A stretch of 64,000 bases of DNA from Planctomycetota bacterium (GCA_039182125.1 JBCDCH010000003.1:53046-117045), one strand, 5' to 3'. Shown: positions 28,067 to 37,202, counted from the stretch's first letter. Made by a program: numbers and translations. Notes: generated from the sequence alone by a model not told the origin.

Positions 28067-28409
28067 CCCCATTGTCAATGACGTCCGCTGGGACGACCCG
28101 ACCGGCAGCCTGCTGGCCAAGATCGACGGCGAAATCGACTTGCATGTTTCGCCGGGGATGCGTGAGGTCTTGATGGGTTTGGTCGACGGTCGTCCGGTGA
28201 AGAAGCTGGTGCTCAATCTCGAGGGCGTGCCCTACATGGACAGCAGCGCGATCGCGGTGCTGGTCGAGTTGCTCCAGAAGTTGCGTGCCAACGAGGGGCG
28301 GATTTTCTTGTGCAACCTGCACGAACGCGTGCGGGGTCTGTTGGAGATCGCTCGGCTCGAGACGATCTTCGAGCTCGTGGACAGCGAGCAAAACGCGTTA
28401 GGTTCTTGA
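28044..28409 (+). CDS. STAS domain anti-sigma factor antagonist
   Basis: 121 aa, a single STAS domain of the SpoIIAA/RsbV type. Family pattern: LLAKIDGEIDLHVSP, KLVLNLEGVPYMDSSAIAVL (phosphorylatable Ser of the DSS motif at 67/68), and the final helix/strand with LEIARLETIFELVDSEQNAL. Such proteins bind a kinase anti-sigma factor when unphosphorylated; no kinase or phosphatase gene is adjacent. ATG 28044 sits inside the end of the upstream gene. Confidence 0.9.
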   Translation: MQQLDADSPIVNDVRWDDPTGSLLAKIDGEIDLHVSPGMREVLMGLVDGRPVKKLVLNLEGVPYMDSSAIAVLVELLQKLRANEGRIFLCNLHERVRGLLEIARLETIFELVDSEQNALGS

Positions 28410-28412
28410 CGC

Positions 28413-28709
28413 ATGGCCTCGGCCGACCGTCGCAAGCAACGCCGCCGTCGCACGAGGATGCCGGGCATTCTGCACTTGTCCCATTGGTCGGGCGAGGTGG
28501 CGATGCGGGATGTCTCGCCCGAGGCGGTGGCGTTCACCTGTCCGCAACCGGCAAAACCCGGCGACACCGCCACGCTCAAGATCGGCATCGGCCCCAACCG
28601 CCAGGCCGTTCGCCTCATCGTGGTCCGGTGCGACCCGGCCGGTGACACACACATGATCGCCGCCAAGTTCGCCGGCGGGGCCGACGTCGACGACACCTCA
28701 GCCAGGTAG
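28413..28709 (+). CDS. PilZ-like domain protein
   Basis: 98 aa. Starts with a basic run RRKQRRRRTRMPGILHL, then SGEVAMRDVSPEAVAFTCPQ and VRLIVVRCDPAGDTHMIAAKF. The order R-rich motif, then D-x-S-x-x-A, then a beta-strand pair matches the c-di-GMP-binding PilZ fold, with the usual final Gly of D-x-S-x-x-G replaced by Ala. It follows the STAS gene by 3 nt. Its last 12 nt overlap the opposite-strand nucleotidyltransferase gene. Confidence 0.65.
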   Translation: MASADRRKQRRRRTRMPGILHLSHWSGEVAMRDVSPEAVAFTCPQPAKPGDTATLKIGIGPNRQAVRLIVVRCDPAGDTHMIAAKFAGGADVDDTSAR

Positions 28710-29504
28710 GGATTCCTCGCCGGTGAGGATGGCCCACCGATCGGTTGCCCGGGAAGTCAGTTCTTCATTTTCGCGATACGACGCGGTCGATGTTGCAAGC
28801 CGGTTACGCAGTCGCTGCTGGTCGATCTTGTCCCAGCACGCCTTGATGTCGGCAAAGTCCTTGTCGCGTCGGGTGAAGAACTTGCCGGTCAACACATCAA
28901 GGGGATCGACGATGCGCACACTGAGTTTCCGGAAGACGCCAAGGCTTTGAACGCGATTCGCCCAGCAGTCGGGCAAATAGTGCGAAGCGAAATGCGTCAT
29001 GCGGATTTTGTACTCGTCGGCAAGTCGATCGAGGAGGTCGTACTCGGTTCGGATGGCTTCGGGAAGTTCGTCGACGACGTCGACATCCTCAGTCGAACGA
29101 ACCAGGAGCTTCGACAACAGCAGGGCGGATGAGCCGCCCACGGTGATCTGGGTCGGCCGACGAATGCCTCGACCAAGCTCGTCGAGCATTCGGCGAATCA
29201 TCTGGTTCGGGTCGTGTGCCATGACATGCGTTCGGAGTGAGGGCCAGCCCCCTTCCTCAAAAGTTTCCGCCTGAATGGTCTTGAGTTCGGCACCGTGGGA
29301 TTCGTGTGCAATCCTCTCGGCAAGGTATCTCTTGCCGAGAACGCGCTCGACCGCGGCGAGTGACTCGTGAATCAGCCAACGCTCGCGGTAATCCGGAGCG
29401 TGTCTGGCGGCAGCTGCAGCGACTTCGTACAACTCGCTCGCCACGAGGTGACCCGGCTGCCGCACATAATCCCACAAGTCCGGCTTGTCCGCGGTGGCGG
29501 GCAT
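28698..29504 (-). CDS. Nucleotidyltransferase-fold protein (DUF6036/AbiEii-like)
   Basis: 268 aa. The core GGSSALLLSKLLVRSTEDVDVVDELP has the polymerase-beta-type nucleotidyltransferase signature: GGSS then D-V-D as metal-binding acidic residues. The rest is mostly helical (YRERWLIHESLAAVERVLGKRYLAER; LLDRLADEYKIRMTHFASHYL; DPLDVLTGKFFTRRDKDFADI), like DUF6036 family proteins and the AbiEii/MNT toxins. There is no cognate antitoxin gene beside it, so a defence or toxin role is only a possibility. ATG start, converges with PilZ. Confidence 0.75.
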   Translation of the reverse strand: MPATADKPDLWDYVRQPGHLVASELYEVAAAAARHAPDYRERWLIHESLAAVERVLGKRYLAERIAHESHGAELKTIQAETFEEGGWPSLRTHVMAHDPNQMIRRMLDELGRGIRRPTQITVGGSSALLLSKLLVRSTEDVDVVDELPEAIRTEYDLLDRLADEYKIRMTHFASHYLPDCWANRVQSLGVFRKLSVRIVDPLDVLTGKFFTRRDKDFADIKACWDKIDQQRLRNRLATSTASYRENEELTSRATDRWAILTGEESLPG

Positions 29505-29523
29505 GGTGTGAGTTTACCACGCA

Positions 29524-29553
29524 AACGCGGCGACCGGGGACGGTCGCTGCGTT
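29524..29553 (-). terminator. Hairpin downstream of clpX
   Basis: On the plus strand AACGCGGCGACC (29524-29535) and GGTCGCTGCGTT (29542-29553) pair with one G/T position around a GGGGAC loop. On the minus strand it lies 20 nt after the clpX stop, a natural place for a terminator; no T-run longer than two follows. Confidence 0.55.
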
Positions 29554-29572
29554 GCTCGGTTGGGTTATTGGC

Positions 29573-30964
29573 TCACGCCGACTTGCGGCGTTTCTGGGCG
29601 AAGAGATCGCCGCGGCCCTCGACGATGTCCTCGTCGATGACGTAGGTGCCACCGTCGCCCTTGTCGGGCAACTCGTACATCAGGTCGAGCATGATCTCCT
29701 CGCACACCGCACGCAGGGCACGGGCACCGGTCTCCCGCTTGAGCGCCCGCTCGGCGATGATCTGCAGGGCACCGGGCGTGAACTCCAGCTTGCAGCCTTC
29801 CATTTCGAAGAAGCGTTCGTACTGCTTGGTGATCGCGTTCTTCGGGGCGGTGAGAATGTTGACCAGCGTGGCCACGTCGAGCGGCGCGAGGGTCGCGACG
29901 ACGGGGAGTCGGCCGACGAACTCGGGGATCATGCCGAACTCGACCAGGTCATCGGGCTGGACCTGCGCGAGAACATCGCCGGTGGTCTCGGCGGTGTCCT
30001 CGATTTCGTTCTCGGTGCCGAAGCCGATCATGCGTCGGCCCAGGCGCTTGCGGATGATGTCGACCAGGCCGACGAACGATCCGCCGCAGATGAACAGGAT
30101 CTGGCTCGTGTCCATCTGGATGTACTGCTGCTCGGGGTGCTTGCGGCCGCCCTGGGGTGGGATGTTCGCGACGGTCCCTTCGAGCATTTTCAGCAGGGCC
30201 TGCTGGACGCCTTCGCCCGAGACGTCGCGGGTGATGCTGACGTTGCCGGAGGTCTTGCCGATCTTGTCGATCTCGTCGAGGTAGATGATGCCGCGCTGGG
30301 CGGCGTCGAGGTCGTAGTCGGCGGATTGCAGGAGTCGGAGCAGGATGTTCTCGACGTCTTCGCCGACGTAACCGGCCTCGGTGAGCGTCGTCGCATCGCC
30401 GATGGCGAAGGGGACGTTGAGCACGTCGGCCAGCGTCCGGGCCAGCAGGGTCTTGCCGCTGCCGGTGGAGCCGATGAGCAGCACGTTCGACTTGTCGAGC
30501 TCGACGCCGGTGTGGGCGGCGTCCGCTTCACCGTCAGCCTTGCCTTCCGCTTCTTCTTCCGCTTGGGCGTCCTTTTGCTGGGCGAGCAGGCGCTTGTAGT
30601 GATTGTGGACTGCGACGGACATGCTGCGTTTCGCGCGTTCCTGGCCGACGACGTAAAGGTCGAGATGATTGTTGATCTGCCGCGGGGTCGGGATCGTGTT
30701 GAACAACGGCTGGTTGGCCGTGAGCTTGCGCTTCTCCTGGCGGATGATGTTGTGGGCCAGGTCGACGCAGTTGGAACAGATGTAGACGTCGTTAGGCCCT
30801 TCGACCATGGGGCCGACATCACGGGAGGACTTGCCGCAGAAGCTGCAAGTCGTCACGCGTCGTCCACGGAATCCACCACCGCCGCCTCCGCCACCGCCGG
30901 CTTGCGGAGCGGGCGCGTTGTTGGGGCCATCACCGTTGTTGTTGCCGGATCGATTGGAGGGCAT
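29573..30964 (-). CDS. clpX: ATP-dependent Clp protease ATP-binding subunit ClpX
   Basis: 463 aa. Hexameric AAA+ unfoldase that feeds proteins to ClpP. After an unusual Gly/Asn-rich N-terminal segment (residues 1-33 with a run of nine Gly), the four-Cys zinc-binding domain is TCSFCGKSS...YICSNC. AAA+ core: [15 protein letters not shown] (Walker A), [24 protein letters not shown] (Walker B), pore/RKH-type region, and [16 protein letters not shown] (sensor/arginine region). The ZBD-ATPase linker contains an extra Ala/Glu-rich insertion ([18 protein letters not shown]). ClpP is not in the window. Confidence 0.97.
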   Translation of the reverse strand: MPSNRSGNNNGDGPNNAPAPQAGGGGGGGGGFRGRRVTTCSFCGKSSRDVGPMVEGPNDVYICSNCVDLAHNIIRQEKRKLTANQPLFNTIPTPRQINNHLDLYVVGQERAKRSMSVAVHNHYKRLLAQQKDAQAEEEAEGKADGEADAAHTGVELDKSNVLLIGSTGSGKTLLARTLADVLNVPFAIGDATTLTEAGYVGEDVENILLRLLQSADYDLDAAQRGIIYLDEIDKIGKTSGNVSITRDVSGEGVQQALLKMLEGTVANIPPQGGRKHPEQQYIQMDTSQILFICGGSFVGLVDIIRKRLGRRMIGFGTENEIEDTAETTGDVLAQVQPDDLVEFGMIPEFVGRLPVVATLAPLDVATLVNILTAPKNAITKQYERFFEMEGCKLEFTPGALQIIAERALKRETGARALRAVCEEIMLDLMYELPDKGDGGTYVIDEDIVEGRGDLFAQKRRKSA

Positions 30965-31360
30965 GTCGCGTTACGTCCTTGCGGGTCTGTGGCCTTGGGT
31001 GTGTATCCGCCACGAATGTATCAGCATCGAGCGTGTACGTTGCATTGTTCTCGCCGACCAGCCTCGGCCGACGTGGCATCCCCGTTCACGCAGTCCGCTA
31101 ATCCTGATACGAGCTTGGCAACGGTGGGGTTCCGTTCGGGCTTGCGGGCGGGGGTGCTTTTCTCTTCATCGAACCGCCGGGCGGGTCGACTTGACGGCGG
31201 GGCGGACCGATCGACCAGCCGCGCGTCGGCGTCGGCCGGTTTTGGTTGGCATTGCGCCAGTCCAAGACAATAAAAGCAACCCTGGCGGGTCGCAAACGCC
31301 ATCGACTGCCTTCCAAGCCTGTATGTTATTGGACAGCAAGCCGGCCCCGCAAGCGCACTG
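30965..31360 (-). other. Intergenic region upstream of clpX
   Basis: 396 nt between the SHOCT-protein stop and clpX. Likely holds the clpX promoter (minus strand). A GTTACGTCCTTGCGGGTC stretch just upstream carries an AAGGA-type complement at -17. No ORF with protein-like composition and no RNA gene recognised. Confidence 0.5.
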
Positions 31361-31693
31361 TCAGCGCTGCATCAGGTCCAGATTCTTGGGTTTTTCGACC
31401 TTCAGGTCGTCGGTGGGCAACTTCTCCTGACCGAGCCTGGCCTTCGCCTCGGCCTCGCGGCGCTCTCGGCGAAGGTGAGCTTCGACGATGTTGGCCTTCA
31501 TCCGATCGAACTCTTCCTCGCTGATCTCGCCCTTGCGCCGCAGTTCACGCAGCTCGCTAAGCCCGAAACCCACCGGTGCGTCCGGTTGCCGAACCCAGTT
31601 GCGTGCGAAGATCACGCCGAAGAACCCGAGTAACGCCAGGACGAACAACCCCGCGAGGGTGAGGAAGATGGTGCCGAAGCCCGCTGCGAGCAT
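31361..31693 (-). CDS. SHOCT-domain membrane protein
   Basis: 110 aa. N-terminal membrane helix (LAAGFGTIFLTLAGLFVLALLGFFGVIFARNW) then a SHOCT domain, the short amphipathic pattern LSELRELRRKGEISEEEFDRMKANIV. Such domains mediate oligomerisation; function otherwise unknown. ATG 31693 is chosen over the TTG two codons upstream; neither has a clear SD. It follows the GHMP kinase gene (minus) by 57 nt. Confidence 0.75.
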   Translation of the reverse strand: MLAAGFGTIFLTLAGLFVLALLGFFGVIFARNWVRQPDAPVGFGLSELRELRRKGEISEEEFDRMKANIVEAHLRRERREAEAKARLGQEKLPTDDLKVEKPKNLDLMQR

Positions 31694-31750
31694 GGCCAAA
31701 TGGTAGGAGATGACTCCAGGAGACGGTCAGGCCCGAAATCCCAAACCCTT

Positions 31751-33172
31751 TCAGATTTCCCAGCTTCCGGTTTCCCACGCGCCGGCGCTGGTACCGGCGA
31801 TGAGATCGGGAGTCAGGCCGGTCTGTTTCTCGTACTCGGCCATGAGCTCGGCGAGAGCGTCGTCGGTGTCGGTTTTGCACAGCACGGCGACGGTTCCGCC
31901 GCTGCCGCCGCCGGTGATCTTGGCACCGTGGAACCCGGCCGGCTCGTTCTTGCGGACCAGGTCGACCAAGACGTCGCACTCGTCGGCTCCGAGTTGGGCT
32001 TTCGTCGTGTAACTGTGGTGCGAAGCATACATGAGGTGCCCGGCCTTGTCGAGGTGGCCGGCACCAAGGAACGCCGCGAACTGCTTCACGCGCCGGGCTT
32101 CGAGGACATGGTGATCGCAGGCGGCCTGAACGTGGTAGAAGGTGCCGCGCTTCGGCGTGGTGATCGGGTCGGCCGTGTCACCGTGCTCGTCGAGAAAAGC
32201 CCCGCCCTCGACGTGCTCCGGCAGCAGCGGGCGGAAGTGCCGTTTGTAGTCGTCGGGGTCGACGTTGGCGAGATAGCCGCCGGTCGGGTCGGCGATCATT
32301 TCCTTGTCGGCCTTGGCGGCCATCTTGCGGATCGCGTCGAGGATCAGCGTGTGACCCATGAACGCGGCCGTGCGGGTCTTGCCGTAAGCACCGCCGCCGA
32401 CGCTGTGCTTGACGTTGCTGTTGATCCCGACCACGCGGACGCCGTCGGGCAGGGCGAGCGGCTCGAGCAACTCGTGTGGCTGACACACCATGCGCATCAG
32501 CTTCCCCGCCTCGCCCATGACGCTGGCCATCTGGTCCATCAATCCGCACGGCGCACCGACGATCTCGTTCTCCACCCGCTGACAAAGCACCGCCACCTGC
32601 GGCCCGTCGATCTCCCCTGACTGATCAAGGCCGAACCGGCCAACGAGGTTCATCATCGTCGCGACCTCGACCGCCGCCGAGCTGCTCACGCCCGCGCCGC
32701 TGGGCACCGTCGAGTAGAGCGCAAGGTTCAGCCCCGGCACGCTCGCCAGATCGAGCAGGCCCTCGTCTGAGAGGATTTTCAGGCAGCCGATGACGTAACC
32801 CGCCCACGCCCGGTTCTCCCCGTGGCCGTCGGGCAGGGATTCGTGCAGCTGCGCCCGCAGTGTCGCGGCATTGGTCGCCGCCAGCGCATCGAGCGGCATT
32901 TGGAACTGGAACGGCTTGTGCTCGTCGAGCAGGTTGAGTCCGACGACGCTCACGTTGCGGTCGGTGCGTTCCTGCGTGGCAACGGCGGCCGATTGCTCGA
33001 TGGGCATCTCGCAGACGAGCGAGCCGGTGTAGTCGGCGATCCCGCCCATGACGTCGAGTCGGCCGGGTGCCCGGCTGACCCGCATCGGCCGCTCGGGCGT
33101 GAACATCGCCGACAGTTCCTCACGCACCCGCCGGACCAACGTGGTCGTGGCTTGATCGCTGGCTGGCCCCAT
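31751..33172 (-). CDS. GHMP sugar kinase, galactokinase / L-arabinokinase-like
   Basis: 473 aa. ATP-dependent sugar 1-kinase of the GHMP superfamily. The galactokinase signature appears as APGRLDVMGGIADYTGSLV, the form I recall from plant-type L-arabinokinases, rather than the GRVNLIGEHTDYN of GalK. The ATP loop is PSGAGVSSSAAVEVATM and the third motif ITGGGSGGTVAVL. Substrate therefore could be galactose, arabinose or another pyranose. ATG 33172 shares a base with the upstream stop (TGATG); a GTG three bases upstream is the alternative. Cotranscribed with the lipoprotein gene before it. Confidence 0.85.
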   Translation of the reverse strand: MGPASDQATTTLVRRVREELSAMFTPERPMRVSRAPGRLDVMGGIADYTGSLVCEMPIEQSAAVATQERTDRNVSVVGLNLLDEHKPFQFQMPLDALAATNAATLRAQLHESLPDGHGENRAWAGYVIGCLKILSDEGLLDLASVPGLNLALYSTVPSGAGVSSSAAVEVATMMNLVGRFGLDQSGEIDGPQVAVLCQRVENEIVGAPCGLMDQMASVMGEAGKLMRMVCQPHELLEPLALPDGVRVVGINSNVKHSVGGGAYGKTRTAAFMGHTLILDAIRKMAAKADKEMIADPTGGYLANVDPDDYKRHFRPLLPEHVEGGAFLDEHGDTADPITTPKRGTFYHVQAACDHHVLEARRVKQFAAFLGAGHLDKAGHLMYASHHSYTTKAQLGADECDVLVDLVRKNEPAGFHGAKITGGGSGGTVAVLCKTDTDDALAELMAEYEKQTGLTPDLIAGTSAGAWETGSWEI

Positions 33173-33726
33173 CACGGCTCCGGCATCCGCATGGTCGGCG
33201 AGTTGGGCGGCATCGCGTCATCGGGGTCGGCCGCGGGTGGTGGTCCGCCGGGATCCCTGTTGTCGAGCACCAGCGTGTCCGAAAGCCGGCGCCCGTCGAG
33301 CAGGTTCATCGTCGCCTGCAGAACGATCCGGTTGCCATCGCCGGCCGCGTCCCATTCGAGCTCGAAGTCGTAAGCGCGGAGCGACTTGTTCCAGCGACGT
33401 TCCTGTAGGTCGAGCGTGGCGATGGAACCGGTCCAGGGTTCGCCGAGCCGATCGCCGCGTGGGTCGGGGCTGTTGGGCTGGTAAGCGTAGACCTCGAAGA
33501 TCACGTTGCCCGACGCCTTGACCGGATCGCCGAAGCGGTCGGTGAACTCGACGACGGCGGCGATGCCGTCGATGGCCGGGTCATCCTGAAAATCGGCCGG
33601 TCGGGTGAAGATCGGGTGCAACCGGAGCCGCTCGGCGGCGAAGCGGGTGTCGTCGACGGTCGTCGGGCCACGGTTGCCACGGCAACCGACCAGCACCAAC
33701 ATCAGGCAGATCAGGATCATCCTCAC
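33172..33726 (-). CDS. Lipoprotein of unknown function
   Basis: 184 aa. Signal MILICLMLVLVGCRGN with lipobox LVGC, so lipid-anchored. The mature part is beta-rich (GIAAVVEFTDRFGDPVKASGNVIFEVYAYQP, LDLQERRWNKSLRAYDFELEWD, RIVLQATMNLLDGRRLSDTLVLD). Not recognised. Start is GTG 33726 or ATG 33720. Overlaps the GHMP kinase start by one base. Confidence 0.7.
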   Translation of the reverse strand: MRMILICLMLVLVGCRGNRGPTTVDDTRFAAERLRLHPIFTRPADFQDDPAIDGIAAVVEFTDRFGDPVKASGNVIFEVYAYQPNSPDPRGDRLGEPWTGSIATLDLQERRWNKSLRAYDFELEWDAAGDGNRIVLQATMNLLDGRRLSDTLVLDNRDPGGPPPAADPDDAMPPNSPTMRMPEP

Positions 33727-33783
33727 AGTTAAATCGTAAGCGGGCGTTCCCGTGTCGCAAATGTCGTCGGCGTAAGGTTCCGC

Positions 33784-34206
33784 ATGCGTGTCGCTGCCTT
33801 GCTGTTGCCTTGGTTGATCGTCGGTTCCGTGTTTGCTCAGCCGGCCCGAGAAGTGCGTCTGCCGAACATCGAGCGGCCGTTGGCACGCGATGCCGACCAG
33901 GCGCTCGACACGGTCGCGAAACTGCGCCGTGCGGCCACTGGCGTCGAACCGGACGCGCGGGTCGATCTGCGACTGCTGCGGAACTGGCTGCTAAGCGTCG
34001 CGGCCAACGCCGAGCCGATGAGCGATGTCCAGGCGACGGCGCTATTGCGGGCCGACGACTTGAGCGTGCTCATCGGGGTCGCCGACGAGGGTGCGTTGGC
34101 GAACGACGACGTGTTGCACCGGGCGACGTTCGGCCTGCCCGACACGCCGGACTTGGCCGCGTTGCAAGCGACGCTCGCGCCGGTCGGTGATGCGATCGCG
34201 CGATAG
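33784..34206 (+). CDS. N-terminal part of a TAG-interrupted secreted protein
   Basis: 140 aa with a signal peptide (VAALLLPWLIVGSVFAQ). Helical composition (ARDADQALDTVAKLRRAATG; LRLLRNWLLSVAANAEP). It ends at TAG 34204-34206; the same reading frame continues immediately for another 485 codons with similar Ala/Leu/Asp-rich composition. The two parts probably were or are one protein of about 626 aa. No known domain recognised. Confidence 0.7.
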   Translation: MRVAALLLPWLIVGSVFAQPAREVRLPNIERPLARDADQALDTVAKLRRAATGVEPDARVDLRLLRNWLLSVAANAEPMSDVQATALLRADDLSVLIGVADEGALANDDVLHRATFGLPDTPDLAALQATLAPVGDAIAR

Positions 34207-35664
34207 TTGAACGTGTCTTCGGTGGTGATCGACCCGCAGCGGGTGAGCGACCTGCGCCGCGGCGGCCTGCCGCCCGTGGCCGATCTCGCCGCCATCGTCG
34301 AGCGGCTCAAGGTGTCGGCGGTCCTTCGCCGGCAGATGCAGGCCCTTGCGGAAGCCGCCGCGACGCCGCGTGCTGATCGTCCGACCCAGGTTGATGCGAC
34401 CGGCGCGCTCGCGCTGGTGGTCGAGTTAGCCGACGGGCTGGAACGGAACAAGGCCGTCGCGGCCGGTGAGCGGGCGGCACTCGAGACGCGGATCGCCGAC
34501 GGAATCGCGCTGTTCCTCGACCCACGCACCGTCGATGCTGGCGCGGCCCGGCTCTCGGCGATGCGGAATTACCGTGATTTGATCCGCCGCGTCGACACGC
34601 TGGCGCTGCCGGAGCAGGAACTCCGGCAACTGTCGAACGTCCTCAAGCTCGCCCGTGGCAAGGACGAGACCGCCGTCGCGATGCTGCGTGGCCTCGATGC
34701 CTTCGCCGAAGCACGGGCGGTCGCCGACGGGATCGACGCGGGCCGTCTTCCGGCGAAACTTGCGCGGCAGTTGCAAGGCATGCGGCAGCGCTTTGAACGG
34801 CAGCGGCTGGAGGTGCTGCGGACCGCCGGCGAGGTTGGCGGGTCCAGCGTGTTCGACGCGCCACCGACCGCGTTTGCACGGGAAGCGGCCGAGCATCTGG
34901 AGATGGCCAACGCCTTGGCCGCACTGGCCGAAGCGAGCGAGGTGATGCCGACGCTCGAAAGGGCCGGCGTTCGGCCGGTCGGCGGGCTCGACCGCGCTGT
35001 CACCGGGGCAGCCGTCGCGCTCACCGAACGCTCGGACGAAGCGGCGCTAGGCGTGCTCAACCAGGTTGCCGCGCTCGGAGAGTTGCTCGAGTTGGCCGAG
35101 GCGTTCGAGCCGGACGCGGAGTTGGACCGGTTTCTTGGCGGCCGCGTGTCGGCGTCGCGGGACCTGGTCCGGCAGGGCGTGATCGAGTTGGGCGATGAAC
35201 TTGCCGGCGGCAGCCCGACCAATGCCGACGCGGTTGCGGCCCTGCGAAAGATCGTTGCTCGATGGGACCGGCTTGCCGACGCTGACCTGCACCGCCGGGC
35301 GCTCGAACAATCCGGACGGCTTGCGGCGTGGCCGGATTGGCCCGGTGACGCCGAGACGTTGGACCTGATCGTGGAGCCGTCTCGCGCGGCGTTGGCCGCC
35401 GCTCTGGTCGATCTGGCTCCGACAGGCGATGCCCGTCTCGTGCAGGTCGATGCCGAATTCGGTCCGATGCTCGCGGCACTGGCCAACGGCGTGGTCGCCG
35501 CCGAGGCGGTGGAGGCGACCGATCGCACCGCCGCCGCTGTCGCCGGATTACGAGCACCGGTGACGGATTGGTCTGACCTGCGTCGGCTGCGGGCGCTGGT
35601 GCCATACCTCGAAGCGGCAGACGATCAGCAGCGCCCGCTGGTGTTGCGGACATGGCGCGAGTGA
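34207..35664 (+). CDS. C-terminal part of TAG-interrupted helical protein
   Basis: 485 aa beginning right after the TAG; a TTG (34207) or the GTG at 34213 would be the first starts, but no SD site is obvious. Almost all helical and Leu/Ala-rich (LRRGGLPPVADLAAIVERLKVSAV, AFAEARAVADGIDAGRLPAKLARQL, EAAEHLEMANALAALAEASEV), no signal peptide, no recognised domain. Without the upstream part it would be an unexported protein. Could be the product of a separate translational start, of readthrough, or a remnant of a recently inactivated gene. Confidence 0.65.
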   Translation: MNVSSVVIDPQRVSDLRRGGLPPVADLAAIVERLKVSAVLRRQMQALAEAAATPRADRPTQVDATGALALVVELADGLERNKAVAAGERAALETRIADGIALFLDPRTVDAGAARLSAMRNYRDLIRRVDTLALPEQELRQLSNVLKLARGKDETAVAMLRGLDAFAEARAVADGIDAGRLPAKLARQLQGMRQRFERQRLEVLRTAGEVGGSSVFDAPPTAFAREAAEHLEMANALAALAEASEVMPTLERAGVRPVGGLDRAVTGAAVALTERSDEAALGVLNQVAALGELLELAEAFEPDAELDRFLGGRVSASRDLVRQGVIELGDELAGGSPTNADAVAALRKIVARWDRLADADLHRRALEQSGRLAAWPDWPGDAETLDLIVEPSRAALAAALVDLAPTGDARLVQVDAEFGPMLAALANGVVAAEAVEATDRTAAAVAGLRAPVTDWSDLRRLRALVPYLEAADDQQRPLVLRTWRE

Positions 35665-35679
35665 GACCGAGCTATCACG

Positions 35680-37188
35680 TCACAATCCGACGCACACACT
35701 CTTGGTCTCGAGATAGTTCTCGAGTACCGCGTGGCCCATCTCGCGGCCCCAGCCGCTCTGCTTGTAGCCGCCGAAGGGCAGCGCCGCGTCGAAGATGTTG
35801 TAGCAGTTGACCCAGACCGTGCCGGCACGAATCGCCGCGGCCAGGCGGTGGGCCTTGCCGACGTCTTTGGTCCAGACGCCCGCGGCCAAGCCGTAGTTGG
35901 TGTTGTTGGCCCGATGGATCAGATCTTCCTCGGAGTCATACGGCGTGGCGACGACGACCGGGCCGAAGATCTCTTCCTGGATGAGCTTGTTGGACTCGTC
36001 GGTGGATTCGAGAACGGTCGGTTCGACGAAGTAGCCGGCGCTGGACGGGGCGTTGCCGCCGGTGATGGTTTTGACGCCGGAGGTCCGGCCGTAGTCGAGG
36101 TAGCCGGTGACGCGGTTGAACTGCTCCTTCGACACGAGCGGGCCCATCTGCGTGTTGCTGTCGAAAGCATTGCCGACCTTGATGTTCCTGGCGTTGTCGG
36201 CAACACCGGACACGACATCGTCATAGATCGACTTGTGGACGAAAAGGCGTGAGCCGGCACAGCAGACCTGACCCTGGTTGAAGAAGATCGCGCTGGCCGC
36301 ACCGGGGATCGCGGTGTCGAGGTCGGCGTCGGGGAGGATGAGGTTGGGGTTCTTGCCGCCGAGTTCGAGCGTGACTTTCTTGAGGTTGCCCGCGGCCGCT
36401 TTGGCGATGAGCTTGCCGACCTCGGTGCTGCCGGTGAACGCGATCTTGTCGACCAGATCATGGGAGGCGAGCGGCGCGCCGGCGTCCTCGCCCATGCCGG
36501 TGACGATGTTCACGACGCCCTCGGGGAAGCCCGCTTCGACGATGAGCTCGCCGAGCCGCAGGGCCGAGAGGGGCGTCTGTTCGGCGGGTTTGAGCACCAC
36601 GCAGCAGCCCGCCGCGAGTGCCGGTGCCAGCTTCCACGCGACCATCAACAGCGGGAAGTTCCACGGCGTGATCTGCCCCACCACGCCCACCGGCTCACGC
36701 AACGTGTAAGCGTGGAACTGCGCGTCGGGCGCGTAAGGCACGTTGAGCGAGATCGTGTTGCCTTCGATCTTCGTACACCAGCCGGCCATGTAGCGGAAGA
36801 TGTCGATCGCCAGCGGCACGTCGGCGGCGGCGGCGACGGCGAGCGGCTTGCCGTTGTCGAGCGCGTCCAGTGCGGCGAACTCGTCGGCGTGCTTCTCAAG
36901 CAGGTCCGCGAGCCGCCAGATCATCGTGCCGCGATCACTTGCGGTCATCTTCGTCCACGGCCCGTTGTCGAACGCACGCCGGGCGGCCATCACCGCCTTG
37001 TCGATGTCGGCCTTGTTGCCCGACGGGCACTGCGCGATCTCGCTGTCGTCGGCGGGGTTGTACACGGCAAACGAAGCGCTGCTCTCGGACTCGACCCATT
37101 CGTTGTTGATCAGCAGCTTCTTCGGCCGGGAAAGGAAATCTTTCACGACCGACGGAATTGTGGCGGCGGGGGCATCAGCGACAGACAT
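35680..37188 (-). CDS. Aldehyde dehydrogenase
   Basis: 502 aa NAD(P)-dependent aldehyde oxidation enzyme. Family motifs: TPWNFPLLM, ELGGKNP with catalytic Glu275, NQGQVCCAGSR with catalytic Cys309, EEIFGPV and PFGGYKQSGWGREMG. Resembles ALDH2/betaine-type (broad aldehyde) enzymes; substrate not predicted. Start ATG 37188 is set by the strong AGGAGG about 8 nt upstream. It converges with the helical protein gene (16 nt apart). Confidence 0.95.
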   Translation of the reverse strand: MSVADAPAATIPSVVKDFLSRPKKLLINNEWVESESSASFAVYNPADDSEIAQCPSGNKADIDKAVMAARRAFDNGPWTKMTASDRGTMIWRLADLLEKHADEFAALDALDNGKPLAVAAAADVPLAIDIFRYMAGWCTKIEGNTISLNVPYAPDAQFHAYTLREPVGVVGQITPWNFPLLMVAWKLAPALAAGCCVVLKPAEQTPLSALRLGELIVEAGFPEGVVNIVTGMGEDAGAPLASHDLVDKIAFTGSTEVGKLIAKAAAGNLKKVTLELGGKNPNLILPDADLDTAIPGAASAIFFNQGQVCCAGSRLFVHKSIYDDVVSGVADNARNIKVGNAFDSNTQMGPLVSKEQFNRVTGYLDYGRTSGVKTITGGNAPSSAGYFVEPTVLESTDESNKLIQEEIFGPVVVATPYDSEEDLIHRANNTNYGLAAGVWTKDVGKAHRLAAAIRAGTVWVNCYNIFDAALPFGGYKQSGWGREMGHAVLENYLETKSVCVGL

Positions 37189-37202
37189 GGCGTCCTCCTG
37201 GG

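Noticed and set aside
29306..31273. 655-codon plus-strand open frame over clpX
   Set aside because: Antisense shadow of clpX, which has complete AAA+ motifs.
31021..31302. 93-codon minus-strand frame in the clpX upstream region
   Set aside because: Cys/Arg/Ala-rich without a domain or SD; treated as noncoding.
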